Positions 1 to 12,925 of a stretch of 64,000 bases of DNA are shown one piece after another. Both the position numbers and the translations under genes were made by a program. The notes beneath the pieces were generated by a model. The model ran no database searches. It saw nothing but the letters and a program-made list of their open reading frames with translations, and had not been told where the DNA came from. Each line of letters begins with the position of its first letter. The stretch's first letter is position 1. Origin of the DNA: Manihot esculenta (lineage: Eukaryota; Streptophyta; Magnoliopsida; Malpighiales; Euphorbiaceae); NCBI RefSeq assembly GCF_001659605.2, contig NC_035161.2, positions 1,707,380 through 1,771,379 of the forward strand, written 5' to 3'.

Positions 1-1490
1 CTAATTATCTTCAAAGGTGTTTATGTTGAGCTTGTAGGTCCCTTGCTAATAAGAATGAAATTGCTTCAATCTCAAAAGGGAAAAGTGCCTATTTTGGAAG
101 CATACCACAAGAAAGGGATCATAAAGTAATTTCTTGTTTATGTTTTGTCAATTTATTCATTGTGAATTTCAATTAATTAGTTGTGATGGCTTAAGGTTTC
201 TTTCATTTCTAAAAGTTTTTTAGATATGGCCAAATCTTCAAGTACTTGACTTTCAGGGACTAAAATGAAATTTTTCAAAAGAAGTGATTTTGAAATTATT
301 CTTTATCAAAATCAAAGATCTAAAAATATGGGTTACAAAATTCAAACGGATTGAAAAATGGATTTTTATAGCCTAAGTTATGATTTTTCAAAGAATTTAA
401 TGAAATATTTTTGTGCCCCCTAAAGCCAAGTTAGGCTTTCGAAAGTCAGGGTTAGAGACGAAAGTCCCACATGTTCGGCCTCCGAACTTTGACTTTCAGC
501 CGTCGAAAATATGTTTTCAACTTGCAGCCTAAAGTGCAACCTTCGGCCTCCGAAAATAAGGGACAGAGACGAAAGTCCTGTATGTTCGACCGCCGAACAT
601 TGGCTTTCGGCCGCCGAAGGTGTGATGCTCCCTAAGCTAAATGTTTGGCTTCCGAAAGTGAAGGATAGAGGCAAAAGTCACCTATGTTCGGCCGCTGAAC
701 ATTACCTTCGGTCGCCGAAAGTGGACTTTTAAGTCTGCCTCCGAAGCCTAAAGTTCGGCTTCCGAAAGAGAGGGACAGAGACGAAAGTCCCACAAGTTCG
801 GTCGCCGAACTATGACTTTAGGCCGCCGAAAGTCCTTTTTTAAAGAGTGTTGTTCTTCACCTCAAATGGTTCCGCCGCCGAACTCTAAGCTTAGGCCGCC
901 GAACCTGAGTTTTTCTGAACACGGTGTAACGGTTATTTCTGCACATAAACGGCTCTATTTGCATTTAATGCACTCCCAACGGCCATATTTATGACTGAAC
1001 TATAAATACAATGAGTTTTTGATGTGAAAAGGTTACAACAACCATCTAAACAATTATTTATTGAGATTACAGCATTTTTCACTCTCTCTCTCAAAACCTT
1101 GAGTCAAAGCATTAATTTCTTGAAAGCTTGTTTTGAGTTGTAATTGGTTGGGTTTACAGAGTGAGTAAAGGTTGTTGAGTGATTCTATTGTAGTGGGTGT
1201 GGTATTGAGCAAAGGATTGCTCTTAAGTGAAAAAGAGATTTGTAAAGAGCAAAGGCTTGCTCTAAGATTGTAAGGGTTTTAATCTTCACCCAAATAAGAT
1301 TTGATAGTGGAGTTGAACTCTCAATGTGGGCCTTGAGGAGAGGACGTAGGCTTGAGATAGCTGAACCTCTATAAATCCTTGTGTTGATTATCTTCTTCCC
1401 TATTGCCTTCTAATTTGTTCTTTTGCCTTAATTTTTTTATAAACCCAATTCACCCCCCTCTTGGATTGCTTCAAGGGACAACAATTAAAG
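1..1490 (+). mobile_element. LTR fragment of a Ty1/copia-type retrotransposon
   Basis: The right half reads like a plant Copia LTR: a TATA box near 1001, long U5-like sequence with alternating 'gagcaaaggcttgctct' motifs, an 'acgtaggc...gctgaacc' stretch near 1345-1370 and the ending 'aacccaattcacccccct' near 1443, which in many plant Copia LTRs lies close to the 3' end. No protein-coding domain follows, so this is a solo or truncated LTR; its left end may lie outside the window. The U3-like part (about 418-910) holds many copies of TTCGGCC[T/G]CCGAA-type motifs. Short ORFs here are by-products of those motifs. Exact borders and a target duplication were not found. Confidence 0.55.
1001..1008 (+). 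promoter_or_regulatory. TATA box of the Copia-type LTR
   Basis: TATAAATA lies about 100 bp downstream of the cluster of TTCGGC-type palindromes and upstream of the U5-like sequence, the expected place for the LTR promoter. Confidence 0.5.
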
Positions 1491-2924
1491 TGATGTGAGT
1501 AATTGAATTCACTTCTTCCAAACATCATATGTCTCACAGTTCGGCCTATACTAGGCCGTGTTGCCCTATTATAGTATTTCTATAACAGATTAATAGATTC
1601 TAGAGCTTCTAGTTCCTTGAGCACATGCTGGATTTTCTTACTTTAGATTTCATAGTTATCCTCATTTAATTTCTCTCACTTATTAAGATAAACTAAAAAG
1701 ATTTGGAAGCATATATTATTTTTAGCCTAAAATAGGGATATTCATGCATATGAGTTAATATCTTAAGTCATACATACACTAATTTTAATAATAATAAATT
1801 ATATTAATATTATTTTACTTTAGGTTTTTAAAGTCGAAAGTTCACTATGTTTCCAATTATCGTCTAAAATCCTATTGTATTATAAAAATTAATCATAATT
1901 AATTATGTTAAGGTTTATGTCTTAAATTACTTATAATTTAAGAATTTTAAAATTTGATGATTGATATCCAAAAATATCAACTCATATACACATATCAATA
2001 TATGATTTAAAAATAATGAAAAATTAGAAATTCATGAAATAAAATAACATATTATTTAAAATCATAAAACAATGAAATATAATATTGTTAATTATAAAAT
2101 TATCCACAGTAGTATAAACAAACTACATAGATAATAATAATTCCCACAAGAAATTATTCATGTCTAATATAGATTTGAGACACATGTATAAAATAGAATC
2201 TCATCTAGTCGATTCAGATTACAGTCAACTCTGATAAGTTTTCGCTTAACTATAGACCTACTATTAAATTTTGATAATTCTATCAAACGATACGTTGTCT
2301 TATTTGTAACCTATTTAGAACATTTACTAATAAATTTCAATACAAGGAAATAGTAGGACTCGTTGACATTCTCTCAAATGGAATCTAAAATTCTATTTAG
2401 ATTGGAATTAGACAACACGATTCTTAAAGAAAAATATATCTTTCTTATGTCTTGCAAAAAAAATATTTTCAAAAAAGAATTTTATTATTCATGTTGATGA
2501 TAAATTACACTAGATGATTTATCTCATTTGGAGTGTCTATAGGATTCATCTCAAAGATTATCAGCTATCTAATCATCTAATCTACCTAAATTCTTTATTC
2601 AATAGAAATACTCATACGAGCTCATGAATTACTTGCATCCCATTCAAAATTATATTATATTTTTATACACATATAAAAATAAATAAATAAATAACGGTCC
2701 AAAATAAAGCACCAACAATGAAAAAAAAAAACTTTGGACATTTTTCTAAGAAAAAATTTAATAATAATTTAAAAATTATTAAAAATAATTATATAAAAAA
2801 TACCTAATTTTAATTATTTTTTATAAATGCCATTATTCAAAATAATTTTATTTTTATAATCTTTGGACATGAATTTATTTTTTAAAAAATAAAAAATCCC
2901 TTTTTTAATTAAAAAAAATAAAAA
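1491..2924. other. AT-rich intergenic DNA without a gene
   Basis: AT-rich sequence with many stop codons in all frames. I see no coding region, no clear inverted repeats and no recognisable transposon domain. It may be old, decayed transposon sequence. Confidence 0.6.
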
Positions 2925-3175
2925 TTAGGCTGGGTTGTTCAAGCCCGCGCGTGGGCGACCCAGCCCAGTATGCCTGGACGGTCTAGGTGCCAAGCCCAGT
3001 TTTGGCCTGCGCGCACTTAGCCGCACGCTTAGGCCTGCCGCAACCCATTGCTGCTTGTTTGGATGCGCGCTTGGACTTACGTGCGGCCTAGGCACCCAGT
3101 GCTTAGGCTGTGCGCCTGAGTCTGCACGCGGCCTCAGTGGTTCACGTCGTATAGGCTCAGTGACGCGCTCCATTT
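2925..3175. other. GC-rich island in AT-rich surroundings
   Basis: About 250 bp rich in GCGCGC, GGCC and GCCTAGG-type words, sharply bounded by AT-rich DNA and ending in a T tract. Open frames run through it on both strands (82-83 residues), as expected from GC-rich sequence with few stops; neither product is recognisable. The abrupt change in composition suggests a piece of an LTR or another mobile element. No domain or terminal repeat confirms this. Confidence 0.35.
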
Positions 3176-3686
3176 TTTTTTTTTGAATTTTTTCGGTATG
3201 AGATTTTAGTATTTCAAGACTTTATATAATGTCTAATTTTATAAAAGACTAATAAATTCTATAGTTTAGATTCATCTAACCTCTTCTGTAATTAAACTAA
3301 CATGTTATATAAACATTATGGAATAACAAAAGATTTATCAAAAAATTTCAATTTTGATAATATATATCTCAGCAAATGTAAATCGAAAAAATTTATATAA
3401 TATATCGTCAAAAAATTTATTTCAAAAATTTTTCAATAATATAAATTTTATATTTTATTCTAAAATATAGAGCAAAATATAAACTACTAAATATATTTAC
3501 CTAAAACATATTTGGATAAAACATATTTGGATAAAAAAAATCAACAAGCATCTGCAATTTTTTTAAAAATAAAAAATTCGAAACTTATGGTATATAAGGA
3601 ATCAAACTCTAATACTAATGTTTGAAAAATTATAAATTTTTTAAGATCAGAATAATTAAACAAAACACCAAAATTCACTTATATCA
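3176..3686. other. AT-rich spacer
   Basis: AT-rich DNA; no gene or element recognised. Confidence 0.55.
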
Positions 3687-4390
3687 CATCGTCCATAAAT
3701 AATCACGTATTTTTCACGAACTATAGTTTAAGATTCCTTAAATTTGCAGTATGTTTCACAAAAAAAGTACGTAAATATCTTCGTATTCCACGAATGACAC
3801 TCTTTTGTTTTACACGAACATAGAAAGTCACTCAATACAAAGAGGAGCTAGCCCGACATTTACAAGAAAATAACCTAACACAAAAAATAAATTAAAAATA
3901 AACTTTTTATTTTCCAATTAAATTGTTTTAATAATTGGTAATTTTTTGATAAAGAGAGAGCATAAAAAATATTTTTTTTTAATAAGCAAAAAGAGTTTAT
4001 TATTGTTAACGATAAGATGGAAAGAGAATCCACCGTACATCGCCCATACATAATCACGTATTTTTCACGAACTATAGTCTAAGATTCCTTAAATTTGCAG
4101 TATGTTTCACAAAAAAAAAGTACGTAAATATCCTCGTATTCCACGAACGACACTCTTTTATTTTACACGAACACAGAAAGTCACTCAATACAAACAGGAG
4201 TTAGCCCGATATTTACAAGAAAATAACCTAACACAAAAAATAATTTAAAAATAAACTTTTTATTTTCCAATTAAATTGTTTTAATAATTGGTAATTTTTT
4301 GATCATGAGAGAGCATAAAAAATATTTTTTTTTAATAAGCAAAAAAGTTTATTATCATTAACGATAAGATGGAAAGAGAATCCATCGTCC
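3687..4390. repeat. Two-copy tandem duplication, period 351 bp
   Basis: Copy 1 (3687-4037) and copy 2 (4038-4390) are nearly identical, from 'catcg(t/c)ccata' through 'aatcacgtatttttcacga' to 'gataagatggaaagagaatc'. Differences are a few substitutions and length changes in A tracts. It has no coding potential. 4391-4615 is AT-rich spacer. Confidence 0.85.
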
Positions 4391-4615
4391 ACATGGCAGA
4401 CCATGAAACCATACGGTGTTTATTGTTTAGTCAGATAAAAACTTCTTACTCAAAATATAATTTTACAACATTAGTTTGAAGTGTAGAATTTGGTGATTCA
4501 TTAGCCTCAATACTCATTTGTTGTACGTAAAATAATTGTGAAATAGTTCCTCCTCAAGTCTTAATATTTTTGCTAAATAATTTGTTTTTATAGAATATTT
4601 TTTATAAATATTTTC

Positions 4616-5207
4616 TGATAAATCTTTTTCTCCATAATAGATCTAGTTTTCTTCTTGGTCCATCATATGGGTCCATCAAATGGGTCTCTCAATATTCTAT
4701 TTAACGAAGGGACCTACAAAATAGGGAAAAATGGTCAGGGGTCTACCGAGGATGCCCCCGGTGGAGACCCTCCGACGCCCAAGTCAGGTTTATGATATAA
4801 TATTTCATGGATAGGCCCGAGTTTCAGAGAAAATATGGAGGCCCTCAGAAGAAGAAGAAGAAGAGAGAAAAGAAGAGAGCTTGCCTTTTTTCTTGCCCCC
4901 CCCCCCCACATCTATAGTGCTACATGTCTGTGTCCTTCAGGTCTGTACGTACGGACGTGTCAGGCCCTTCTCCACGCAGGCGGCCATTTAATTCACCCTG
5001 GCACGCATGCGAACAGGGTTGGTGAGTGATTGGGCCTACTCCCCTATTGGGCTTATGCTCGTATCTGATCCGGATTGCCCTGGGTCGCTGGCCCAGGCTC
5101 GTGAAGTCGAGTCGTCTTTCGAGCATATGATCTGATGGGCTTTGGACCTGTGGCCTTCTTTTGGATCCGACCTTATTCCTGGGCTAGGAAAGATCTGGAG
5201 GTTATCA
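4616..5207 (-). repeat. 3' LTR of element R1
   Basis: 592 bp, with TG...CA ends, nearly identical to 24751-25344. It contains a GA-rich run near 4850 and a run of 14 C residues near 4900 that is only 7 long in the other LTR. Confidence 0.88.
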
Positions 5208-5226
5208 ATTGCCCCTTTACCTCCTC
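5208..5226 (-). promoter_or_regulatory. Polypurine tract of R1
   Basis: On the minus strand the sequence GAGGTAAAGGGGCAAT directly precedes the LTR start TGATAACC. This is the plus-strand DNA priming site of an LTR retrotransposon. The same motif abuts the LTR-like sequences at 37982, near 39766 and near 44400. Confidence 0.8.
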
Positions 5227-7386
5227 AGCAGTTATTCCATGACTGGTGAGGGGGTAAATACTTAGGCTCCATTAATGACCGTGCAGCTCGAGAACAGCTC
5301 TTGTCAAAACATCCTTTACTTGCCTTATTTCTTTATCTCTTTACTTTGGTGTTTAAATGTATGGCGATCTGGAGATGTGTTCTTGATGATGAATGATATT
5401 TCACCTCGGCCTGTGCATAATCATTATTTTCTACTTAGACTGTCTTCTGGCTTTGTCAATTTTACTTACTTGATGGACCAGGCTGGCTCTACTGGGACTT
5501 TGCTAGTCGAACTGACCCGGGCTAAGAGCTCGGAGTCTGGTTAAGCTTCTGACTTGCGAGTTTTTCTTATTCCCATGAGGGCATTTCTGTTTTTGACTCA
5601 CGATCTCGTCATTGTTGCGAGCTCGGATACATAATACCTAGAGAAATGTCTTATTTGTATGAGTGCCCCACTTTAGATGATTTTAAATCTTGTTCTTGTT
5701 ACGAGCTCAGACGCCTTGTCTCTCTTGAGATAACCTTTTGGCAGTCAGTGAGGTTTGAACTGTGTGCTCCACTGGGATGGAGAGCTCGTTCTTTTGTCGT
5801 TTTCCTCTTCCTGGGTTATTCTTGCTAAATGTTTGTTTATTGCAAATTAATCCAAGTTGTGAGCACGGTCCTTTGCCTTCGTTTATCCTTTTATACGTTC
5901 CTGCATTTGTGGGCCTTTTCATAGAGGGAGCTCGATTCTTTTGTATCCTAATGAGTCAGGGCTTTCTACTGCCCCATTCGGTCGTTCAGAATGGTTTATT
6001 TGGCTTTTTACGTTGCTCCTATCTCCTTGATTCGTTATCTGAGCATTTGACTCTCGTGTATGTATCGGTTAGTTGGGTTTTTTGCCCCCGAGTGTTCTCT
6101 GGGTTGTCTACCCTCAAGCGTTTTGCGGGCTCTTTGCTGCTTAGACCTCTCTCTAGGCTAGTTGAGCTGGTTTAGTGCTAGCGGTCAATTTTTAAGGTCG
6201 GTGCCTCTTATGATTGTCCCTGATTCTTTGTTTGGTTCTGTATTTTGGTATGCATTTTGATTAGGATTCGCCTCGCCTTAATTCGGTCTGCCTATTGGAT
6301 TTACCAGTACCGGACTCATTTTCTTGAGATCGGCATGGTGCTTTGGCGCTTTGGCGCCGTGAGCGTTGCATCGGCCTTTAGCAGGTCGCATTGTTACACG
6401 ATACAGGCGTTGGGGCGACTTAGTTTAATTTCGTTATATGCTGGTTACTTTGCGAGATCGGGGTCTTATTAGCCTGTAATCCGAGCTCTTTTGAGAGGTT
6501 GGATTCAAATTCTTTTATTTCTATTCCAGCACCCTCTTGAGGTTAGCATGGCACTTTGGCGCTTTTGGCTGTTGTGCGAGATCAAAGTCTCTTTACCTTA
6601 TGACTCGAGCACCTTTGGGAGGTCAGAGTTTAGCTTTTCATTTATGGTCCCGTGCCCCAATCTTTTATGTGAGGTCGGAACTATGTTCTTATGAGTTATT
6701 TTTGCGTGTTGTCATTGTATACCGCTGTTTGCTGTGAGCATGTGACACCAAAAGATCTTTGGGGATCCCGGTCTTTGTTGCTCCGGGAGATCTTGGGGAT
6801 CTTGCCGGCTATTTTTTGCTCGGGGAGATCTTTGAGATCTTTCGCCGGCCGTTTTTTGCTCCGGGAGATCTTTGAGATCTTCGCCGGCCGTTTTTGCTCC
6901 GGGAGATCTTTGAGATCTTCGCAGGCCGTTTTTTGCTCCGGGAGATCTTTGAGATCTTCTCCGGCCGTTTTTGCTCCGGGAGATCTTGGGGATCCCGATC
7001 TTGTGCTTGTTTGAGGTCTTTGAGCGAGATTCAGGATTTTTCTGCAAAATAAAAGCTTGCACAGAGCGTATATAACGAGGATGCTCGTTGTTAATTTAAT
7101 AATATTCATCAATAATATGTCGCACATGTCACTTAGTTTCATATTTCGAATGAATCTAAATATTAGCTCTAATTAACAATATTAGCTCATACAATTTAGA
7201 GATTCAATAAATAATATTTTGCATGTGTAAATTCCTTTTAAATATTCTGATTTTTAATTTTTAATTTATAAAACAATATGCTTGAACACATAAAATTTTG
7301 TAAATTTAATTTTAAGTATTATATAAACTTTATAATTTTACAGTCAATAATAACTGTAGAATGATAAGTAAAGTGAAAGTAGTGAT
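5227..7386. other. 3' untranslated/internal region of R1
   Basis: Corresponds to the stretch between the 3' LTR and the end of pol in the coding element (compare 47820-48970): repeated 'gagctcgg' and 'aggtcgg' words, then a minisatellite. From about 7050 it is AT-rich DNA. Open frames such as 5762-6175 (+) show no recognisable domain and I do not regard them as genes. No pol remains before the solo-LTR insertion at 7387. Confidence 0.6.
6777..6995. repeat. Minisatellite, period about 38 bp
   Basis: Around six copies of a unit built on 'gctccgggagatctttgag' plus 'atcttcgccggccg' and a T run. It occupies the same place relative to the LTR as the 113-bp repeat at 48451-48945. Confidence 0.85.
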
Positions 7387-9640
7387 TGTAACGACCCGAC
7401 AATCGGACCGCTACCGGCGCTAGGATCCAGATTAGCTTAAGGCCGCCGGGACCCGTAGCAAGCCTGACATGTAACCTGTAAACCTGTTTAATCCCATACA
7501 TGATCAACAATCATACATAAAAATTTAAAACTTTTCTTTCATACACCAAACTCAACCTGTGCATGCACTGAACATAGCCATAATCATAAACTTGACCCCT
7601 CTGTGGGATCTCATCAATGCCCCCAAAGGGTGGCATAACAAGTGTTGAGTTGGCTAAACATAGTCATCAATAAACATTAAGATCATGTATCAAAAAGGGA
7701 TTACAATATACTATGGTCAAGCACACTTCTAACCTTAATATCGTTACATTACATATCCATACATCATTATACAATCTGTCATGTCCACATTCTAACTATT
7801 ACATGCATAAGACTTCATTACTCTTCTTGACTTCTCTGTCTAACCCGTACCTGCAAACCTGGGGAAATTGGGAGAGGGGTGAGCTACTAGAGCCCAGTGA
7901 GCAGAATCATAAAGCATTTAAAACACATGCTATCATGGAATGCATCACATCACAATTAATCATATCAAGGATGAACTTGTCACCATTTAGCCCTCTACAT
8001 ATTCCAATCATGCCAGGGGCGTAGTGCAGGCCACACCTGGTCTTTCTCTTATACATAACATAACATACATAATCCATGGTGCCGGGGGCGTAGTGCAGGC
8101 CACGTCCGGTCTTTCTCTTACATAGTGCCAGGGGGGTAGTGCAGGCCACACCTGGACTTCCATACCATATCATCATGTCATAACATATGAGGGCTAATGG
8201 ATCATTCAACATTCATCCACATCAACAACATATTATGCAATGCAACATATTTGTGATTTCTAATGCAAACAACCTAAAATATCACATGGCATCCGTGATG
8301 CATGAACATGCTCAAAACTGATTTATTTACTTAAGAGCATAAGAGTTATCCCACTCACCTCTGGCTAGCTCTGACACTGACTGAAGCAACTGACTCACTA
8401 CGGGGGTCCTCGGTTCCTCGGGTCCGAACCTACACAGGTGGACTCAAATGAGGGACCAAACAACTAGAACATAACTCTAAAAACATCCCCCAAAAACCCC
8501 CTAAAACATCATGGAATAACCATAGAAGAACATGCAAAGGAGGCCTGGACAGGGCACTTTCGGCAGCAGGTTCGGCGGCCGAAAGTCCCTCCAGAGCCGA
8601 AAGTCAGGCAGGTTCGGCGGCACCTTCGGCGGTCGAAACTCCCAGACAGAGACGAAACTCATGCATGTTCGGCGGCACTTTCGGCGGCCGAAACTCCCAG
8701 ACAGAGACGAAAGTCTCCTTTCGGGGGCAAGCTTCGGCAGCCGAAGGCTGCCTCCACAAGAGGGTTCGGCGGCCGAAAGTCTCTTCGGCTGCCGAACCTG
8801 GTTTCTCCCAAAGGGCAGAAACTTGGTTCAAACATGCACAAATGCCTCCAAACTCAAACCATCATGCATTTAGCTCAACCAAAACATGCATACAAGCTCC
8901 TAGGGGTCTCAAACTACCTTAAACCCCAACTACAACACATCAAACGCACATTACAAGCCACATTGCTCAAAAACTCATCAAAAACTCATAAACTCAACAT
9001 AAGCTTACTCATGCATTTTCTACCCCATGAACTTCATAAAACTTACTTAAAACATACAATGAGCTTAAGATCGGCTCTTACCTCTTGAAGATCGAGAGAG
9101 AGACGACCTAAAACTCGGAGGTGGGAGAGATTGGGTTCTTGAACCTCCAAGCTCCAAAACTTTGCTCAAAAGCTCAAATCTTCAAAACAAAGTTAAAACA
9201 AATGAAAAACTTGAAAGATCTAGAGGAAAAACATCAAAGATCGGTGAGGGACGACGGAGAGCTCACCTTGGCCGAAAATGGGGAAAAAGCTCGCTCGTTT
9301 TCGGCTAAGGGACCCTTTTATAGTGGCTGTCCAGGCCACGTTCGGGGGCCGAATGTGCCTCCGCATGCATGCCATGTTCGGCGGCCGAACTTGAGGTTCG
9401 GCGGCCGAACTTGAGGTTCGGCGGCCGAACCTGGGCTCCCCTCACTCATGCCTTCAGGGGCCTAAGGCTCACCCGAAATGCATGCATGTTCGGCGGCCGA
9501 ACTTTGAGTTTCGGCGGCCGAACCTGAGTTTCCTCCAAGGGTGTTTTTATTTAAAAACTCATTTCCTCTGTAACAGCCCGGAAACCGAACTGCTACCGGC
9601 ACTAGGATCCAGATCGACTTAAGGTCGCCGGGACCCGTAG

Positions 9641-12290
9641 TGTAACAGCCCGGAAACCGGTACACCTCTTGTAACGGCCCCAAACTGCTCGGCACTAGGA
9701 TCCAGATCGGCTTAAGGCCGCCGGGACCCGTAGTAAGCCTCTAGACATCCTGAACTCTAGGTATAATCCCATACATGATCAGCATTTTCATAAAAACTTA
9801 AGCTTTTTCAGAAAGCCTTTAAACTTCTTCTTCATTTCAGCTTGACCTATGTATAGAAACATAGAACTTCATACTAGATGAGTCATCAAGCTGGCTATAA
9901 AAAACATATCCGCTTCGAGTCAAGGGATTGAGACCCTTTCTTCCCTCACGGCCATACATACCTCAGACCTTTAAAACATTTCATATAACTTGAAAACATT
10001 CTTAAAACATTTCTTTAACTTTCATATTGATCATGCAAAACCAAGGGATTTACCAACACTAGGCAAAGCACAACTCTATACCATACATCTCACATACTTT
10101 TCTTAGCTTGGCTCTATATCTTATAACATACTCATTACTCTTTCCATTCATCATATTCTTTATATACATGAGGACCATACATCAAGTCCATCTATCATGT
10201 CCATAACTAAGCTAAACAAGCATACAAAACATACATAGCATTACATAACATATCATCTCTTTAACAACTTCCTTACATAACATCCTCTATAATCATAAAC
10301 ATACACATCAAGCCTTACTCAAACATAAACAAAACATAGCTAAGCTATTACAACCAAACATGGCAACCCATGCTTGAACCTCTTCTTTCCCATAGCTCTA
10401 TCTGACTTACTCTGGCTTACTTACTCTGGCCCTGCAAAACTGGGGTTAAGGGAATGGGGTGAGCTACAAGAGCCCAGTGAGTAGAAACAGAGAAAACAGT
10501 TCATTTTACTATTATTATTATTATTTCTCTATATTATTTATATTTTCTTTCATTTCATTTTATTCCTTCTTTTCCTTTTTCATGCTTTCATGAAGTGCAA
10601 CACATCACAACAATTGCACAACAAACATATCACTCCCGCTTGAGTTCACGCTAGCAATCTCTTCCTCTTGCGGGTGATTTTAGAGGGTTCACGAAACGTC
10701 CTTCCCCTCAGGGTTAGACATGACCCCAACATTCCCTCTGTCAAAACTTGGCCCCGAAGGAGCTCTCATAGGGCTTTCCTACATGTACTTGCCCGACTGA
10801 CAAAGACTCATTGACAGACTTGCGGGCTATTGAGGTCGCCTTGGTCCACCCATCTCATCATATACACAGCAAATTATGCAATGCGTCACCTTCGTGAAAC
10901 TAATGCAATCATCCTATCACATATAAACATGATGCATGCATATGCTTTAGGCATTTGATTTCTTAAAATAAAGATTAGGTTTAGTTCTACTCACCTCTGG
11001 CCGACGCTGACTGACTCGGCAACAGCTAGCACTACTGGCCTCCTCGGTCCCTCGGGTCCGATCCTACACAGGTGGACTCGAATGAGGTGCCAAACATACT
11101 TTAAACAACTCATAAACATACCCCCAAAAACCCCTCTAAACAACACTAAAACATGCATAGGAAACACCCAAGAAACGGCTGGACAGGGCACTTTCGGCGG
11201 CACCTTCGGCGGCCGAAAGTCCTTTCCAGAGACGAAACTCGGGTAAGTTCGGCGGTAGGTTCGGCGGCCGAAACCCCAGGACAGAAACGAAAGTCCCTCC
11301 TTCGGGGGCACGTTCGGCAGCCTAAAGACTGCCTCCCATGCAGGTTCGGCGGCCGAAACTCCTTTCGGCGGCCGAACCTGGTCCCCTCTGGACGACAGGT
11401 CCGATTCTGTCAAGCCAAAAACCAAACTCAAATATACCCAAATCCTCACATACTCTCTCCCAAACATGCATACTCACTCCCATAAGCATAAAGGAGCATA
11501 AACTAACATAAACTCCTCAACACAAACATCACATAACATACATTGGGTATAAAACCCACATAAACCTTAAACATGCATTTCTACCCATACTCAACCATCA
11601 AAACTCTATAAAACTTACTTAAAACTTCATTAAACATAAGGAAAAGCAAGGATCTACACTAACCTCTTGGAGATCGAGGGTTGGTGTGACCCGAACCTTG
11701 GAGATGTGGAGGAAACTAGCTCCGGGGTCTCCAAGCTCCAAATCCTTGATCCAAGCTTAAAACTCTTCAAAACCAAGAATGAAACTCATAAAAACCATAG
11801 AAGATGAAGGAAAACGTGAAATCGACCAAGGGAGGACATGAACTCACCTGAGCACGAGAATGGGGAGAAAACTCGCCCATTTTCGGTCTAAGGCCTTTTA
11901 TAGGCGACCGGCTGAGCCACATTCGGCGGCCAAACCAGCACCCTAAAGTCCCCCATGTTCGGCGGCCGAACTTGAGGTTCGGCAGCCGAACCTGGTTTCT
12001 GCCCAACTCAACTTTCGGAAGCCAAAAGTCCATCCGAAACCATCTCATGTTCGGCGGCCGAACATCACCTTCGGCGGCCGAACCTGGGTTCTTCCTCCTT
12101 GGCCTTTTTCTCTTCAAAACTCAATTCATTTTCATTTAAAACCCTTAAAATCATTTGAAATCAGTAAAAACCTTTTAGAAAACACATTTTACCCCTCTAG
12201 AAACCTCTGGCATATTCAGAACTCTAGATTCCAACGGAGATTCCGCCGGAAGGTAGAGATTCCGATGCCGGAATCTAGCCGGGTATTACA
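9641..12290 (-). mobile_element. Solo LTR inserted in the 3' LTR of T1
   Basis: 2,650 bp, starting TGTAACAGCCCGG and ending GGGTATTACA, with target duplication CGTAG at 9636-9640 and 12291-12295. It is a third Tekay-type LTR subfamily. It contains the usual TATA box (minus, 11896-11902) and clusters of the TTCGGCGGCCGAA motif (11190-11380, 11930-12090). The first 30 bp and the following TGTAACGGCCCC look like a short internal duplication of the LTR end. It is the youngest layer of the nest. Confidence 0.87.
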
Positions 12291-12784
12291 CGTAGTAAGC
12301 CTGCTATCCTGTCTGTGTACCTGTGAAATCCCATACATGATCATACATTTTCTATCAAACCATTAAAACTTGTCTTTTCTCCAGGGCTTAACCTGTGCAT
12401 GCACTATGTCTGCTCTATCAACTCATAATGTTAAGCCTGGTTTTCTCATAGACATCATCAATAAAGGAAACATACATAAACTGACCATGTATATACAACA
12501 AGGGATTTCAACTCTCTAAGTCAAGCACAAGTCTATACACTGTACACTATCTCTTTACAATTACATGTCCATACTAGCTATTACATAATTTATCTTCTTG
12601 CAAACCCTGCTGGACTCCCTCTGGACTCTGAACCTGCAAACCTGGGGGATAGGGGAGAGGAATGAGCTATACAAGCCCAATGAGCAGAACTATAAAACAT
12701 GAGTTAAACACATGATCTCATGGAATGCACTACATCACATCATCTCAGGGATCAGACATGACCACCAACAATCCCACTCAAGGA

Positions 12785-12925
12785 TGCCTGACCTAGCCAG
12801 GTCTTACAACCTCCGTCTGCCTGGCCCGGCCAGGTCTTACACTCTGCCTGCCTGGCCCGGCCAGGTCTTACTATCTCTGCTGCCTGATCTAATCACAGAT
12901 GGCTGCCTGGCCCGACCAGGTCTTA
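12785..12925. repeat. Short tandem repeat with inverted CCTGGC/GCCAGG words in the T1 3' LTR
   Basis: Four to five degenerate units of about 35 bp built on 'tgcctggcccggccaggtctta'-like sequence, each able to form a small hairpin. The matching array in the 5' LTR (20209-20350) has about 10 bp more in one unit. Confidence 0.7.

Noticed and set aside
5762..6175. 137-residue plus-strand ORF with hydrophobic stretches
   Set aside because: Lies in the T-rich 3' untranslated part of R1, has no domain and no counterpart that is open in R5; chance frame.
6691..7142. ORFs of 107-148 residues with repeated peptides
   Set aside because: Produced by the 38-bp minisatellite in the retroelement's untranslated region.
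8532..8922. Overlapping ORFs on both strands with peptides such as GSAAE and RRPK
   Set aside because: They are translations of the TTCGGCGGCCGAA-rich LTR parts; the same peptides appear in every LTR copy, in several frames and on both strands.
11153..11485. 110-residue plus-strand ORF and 158-residue minus-strand ORF in the solo LTR
   Set aside because: Same motif-driven frames inside an LTR, no conserved domain, no matching start context.
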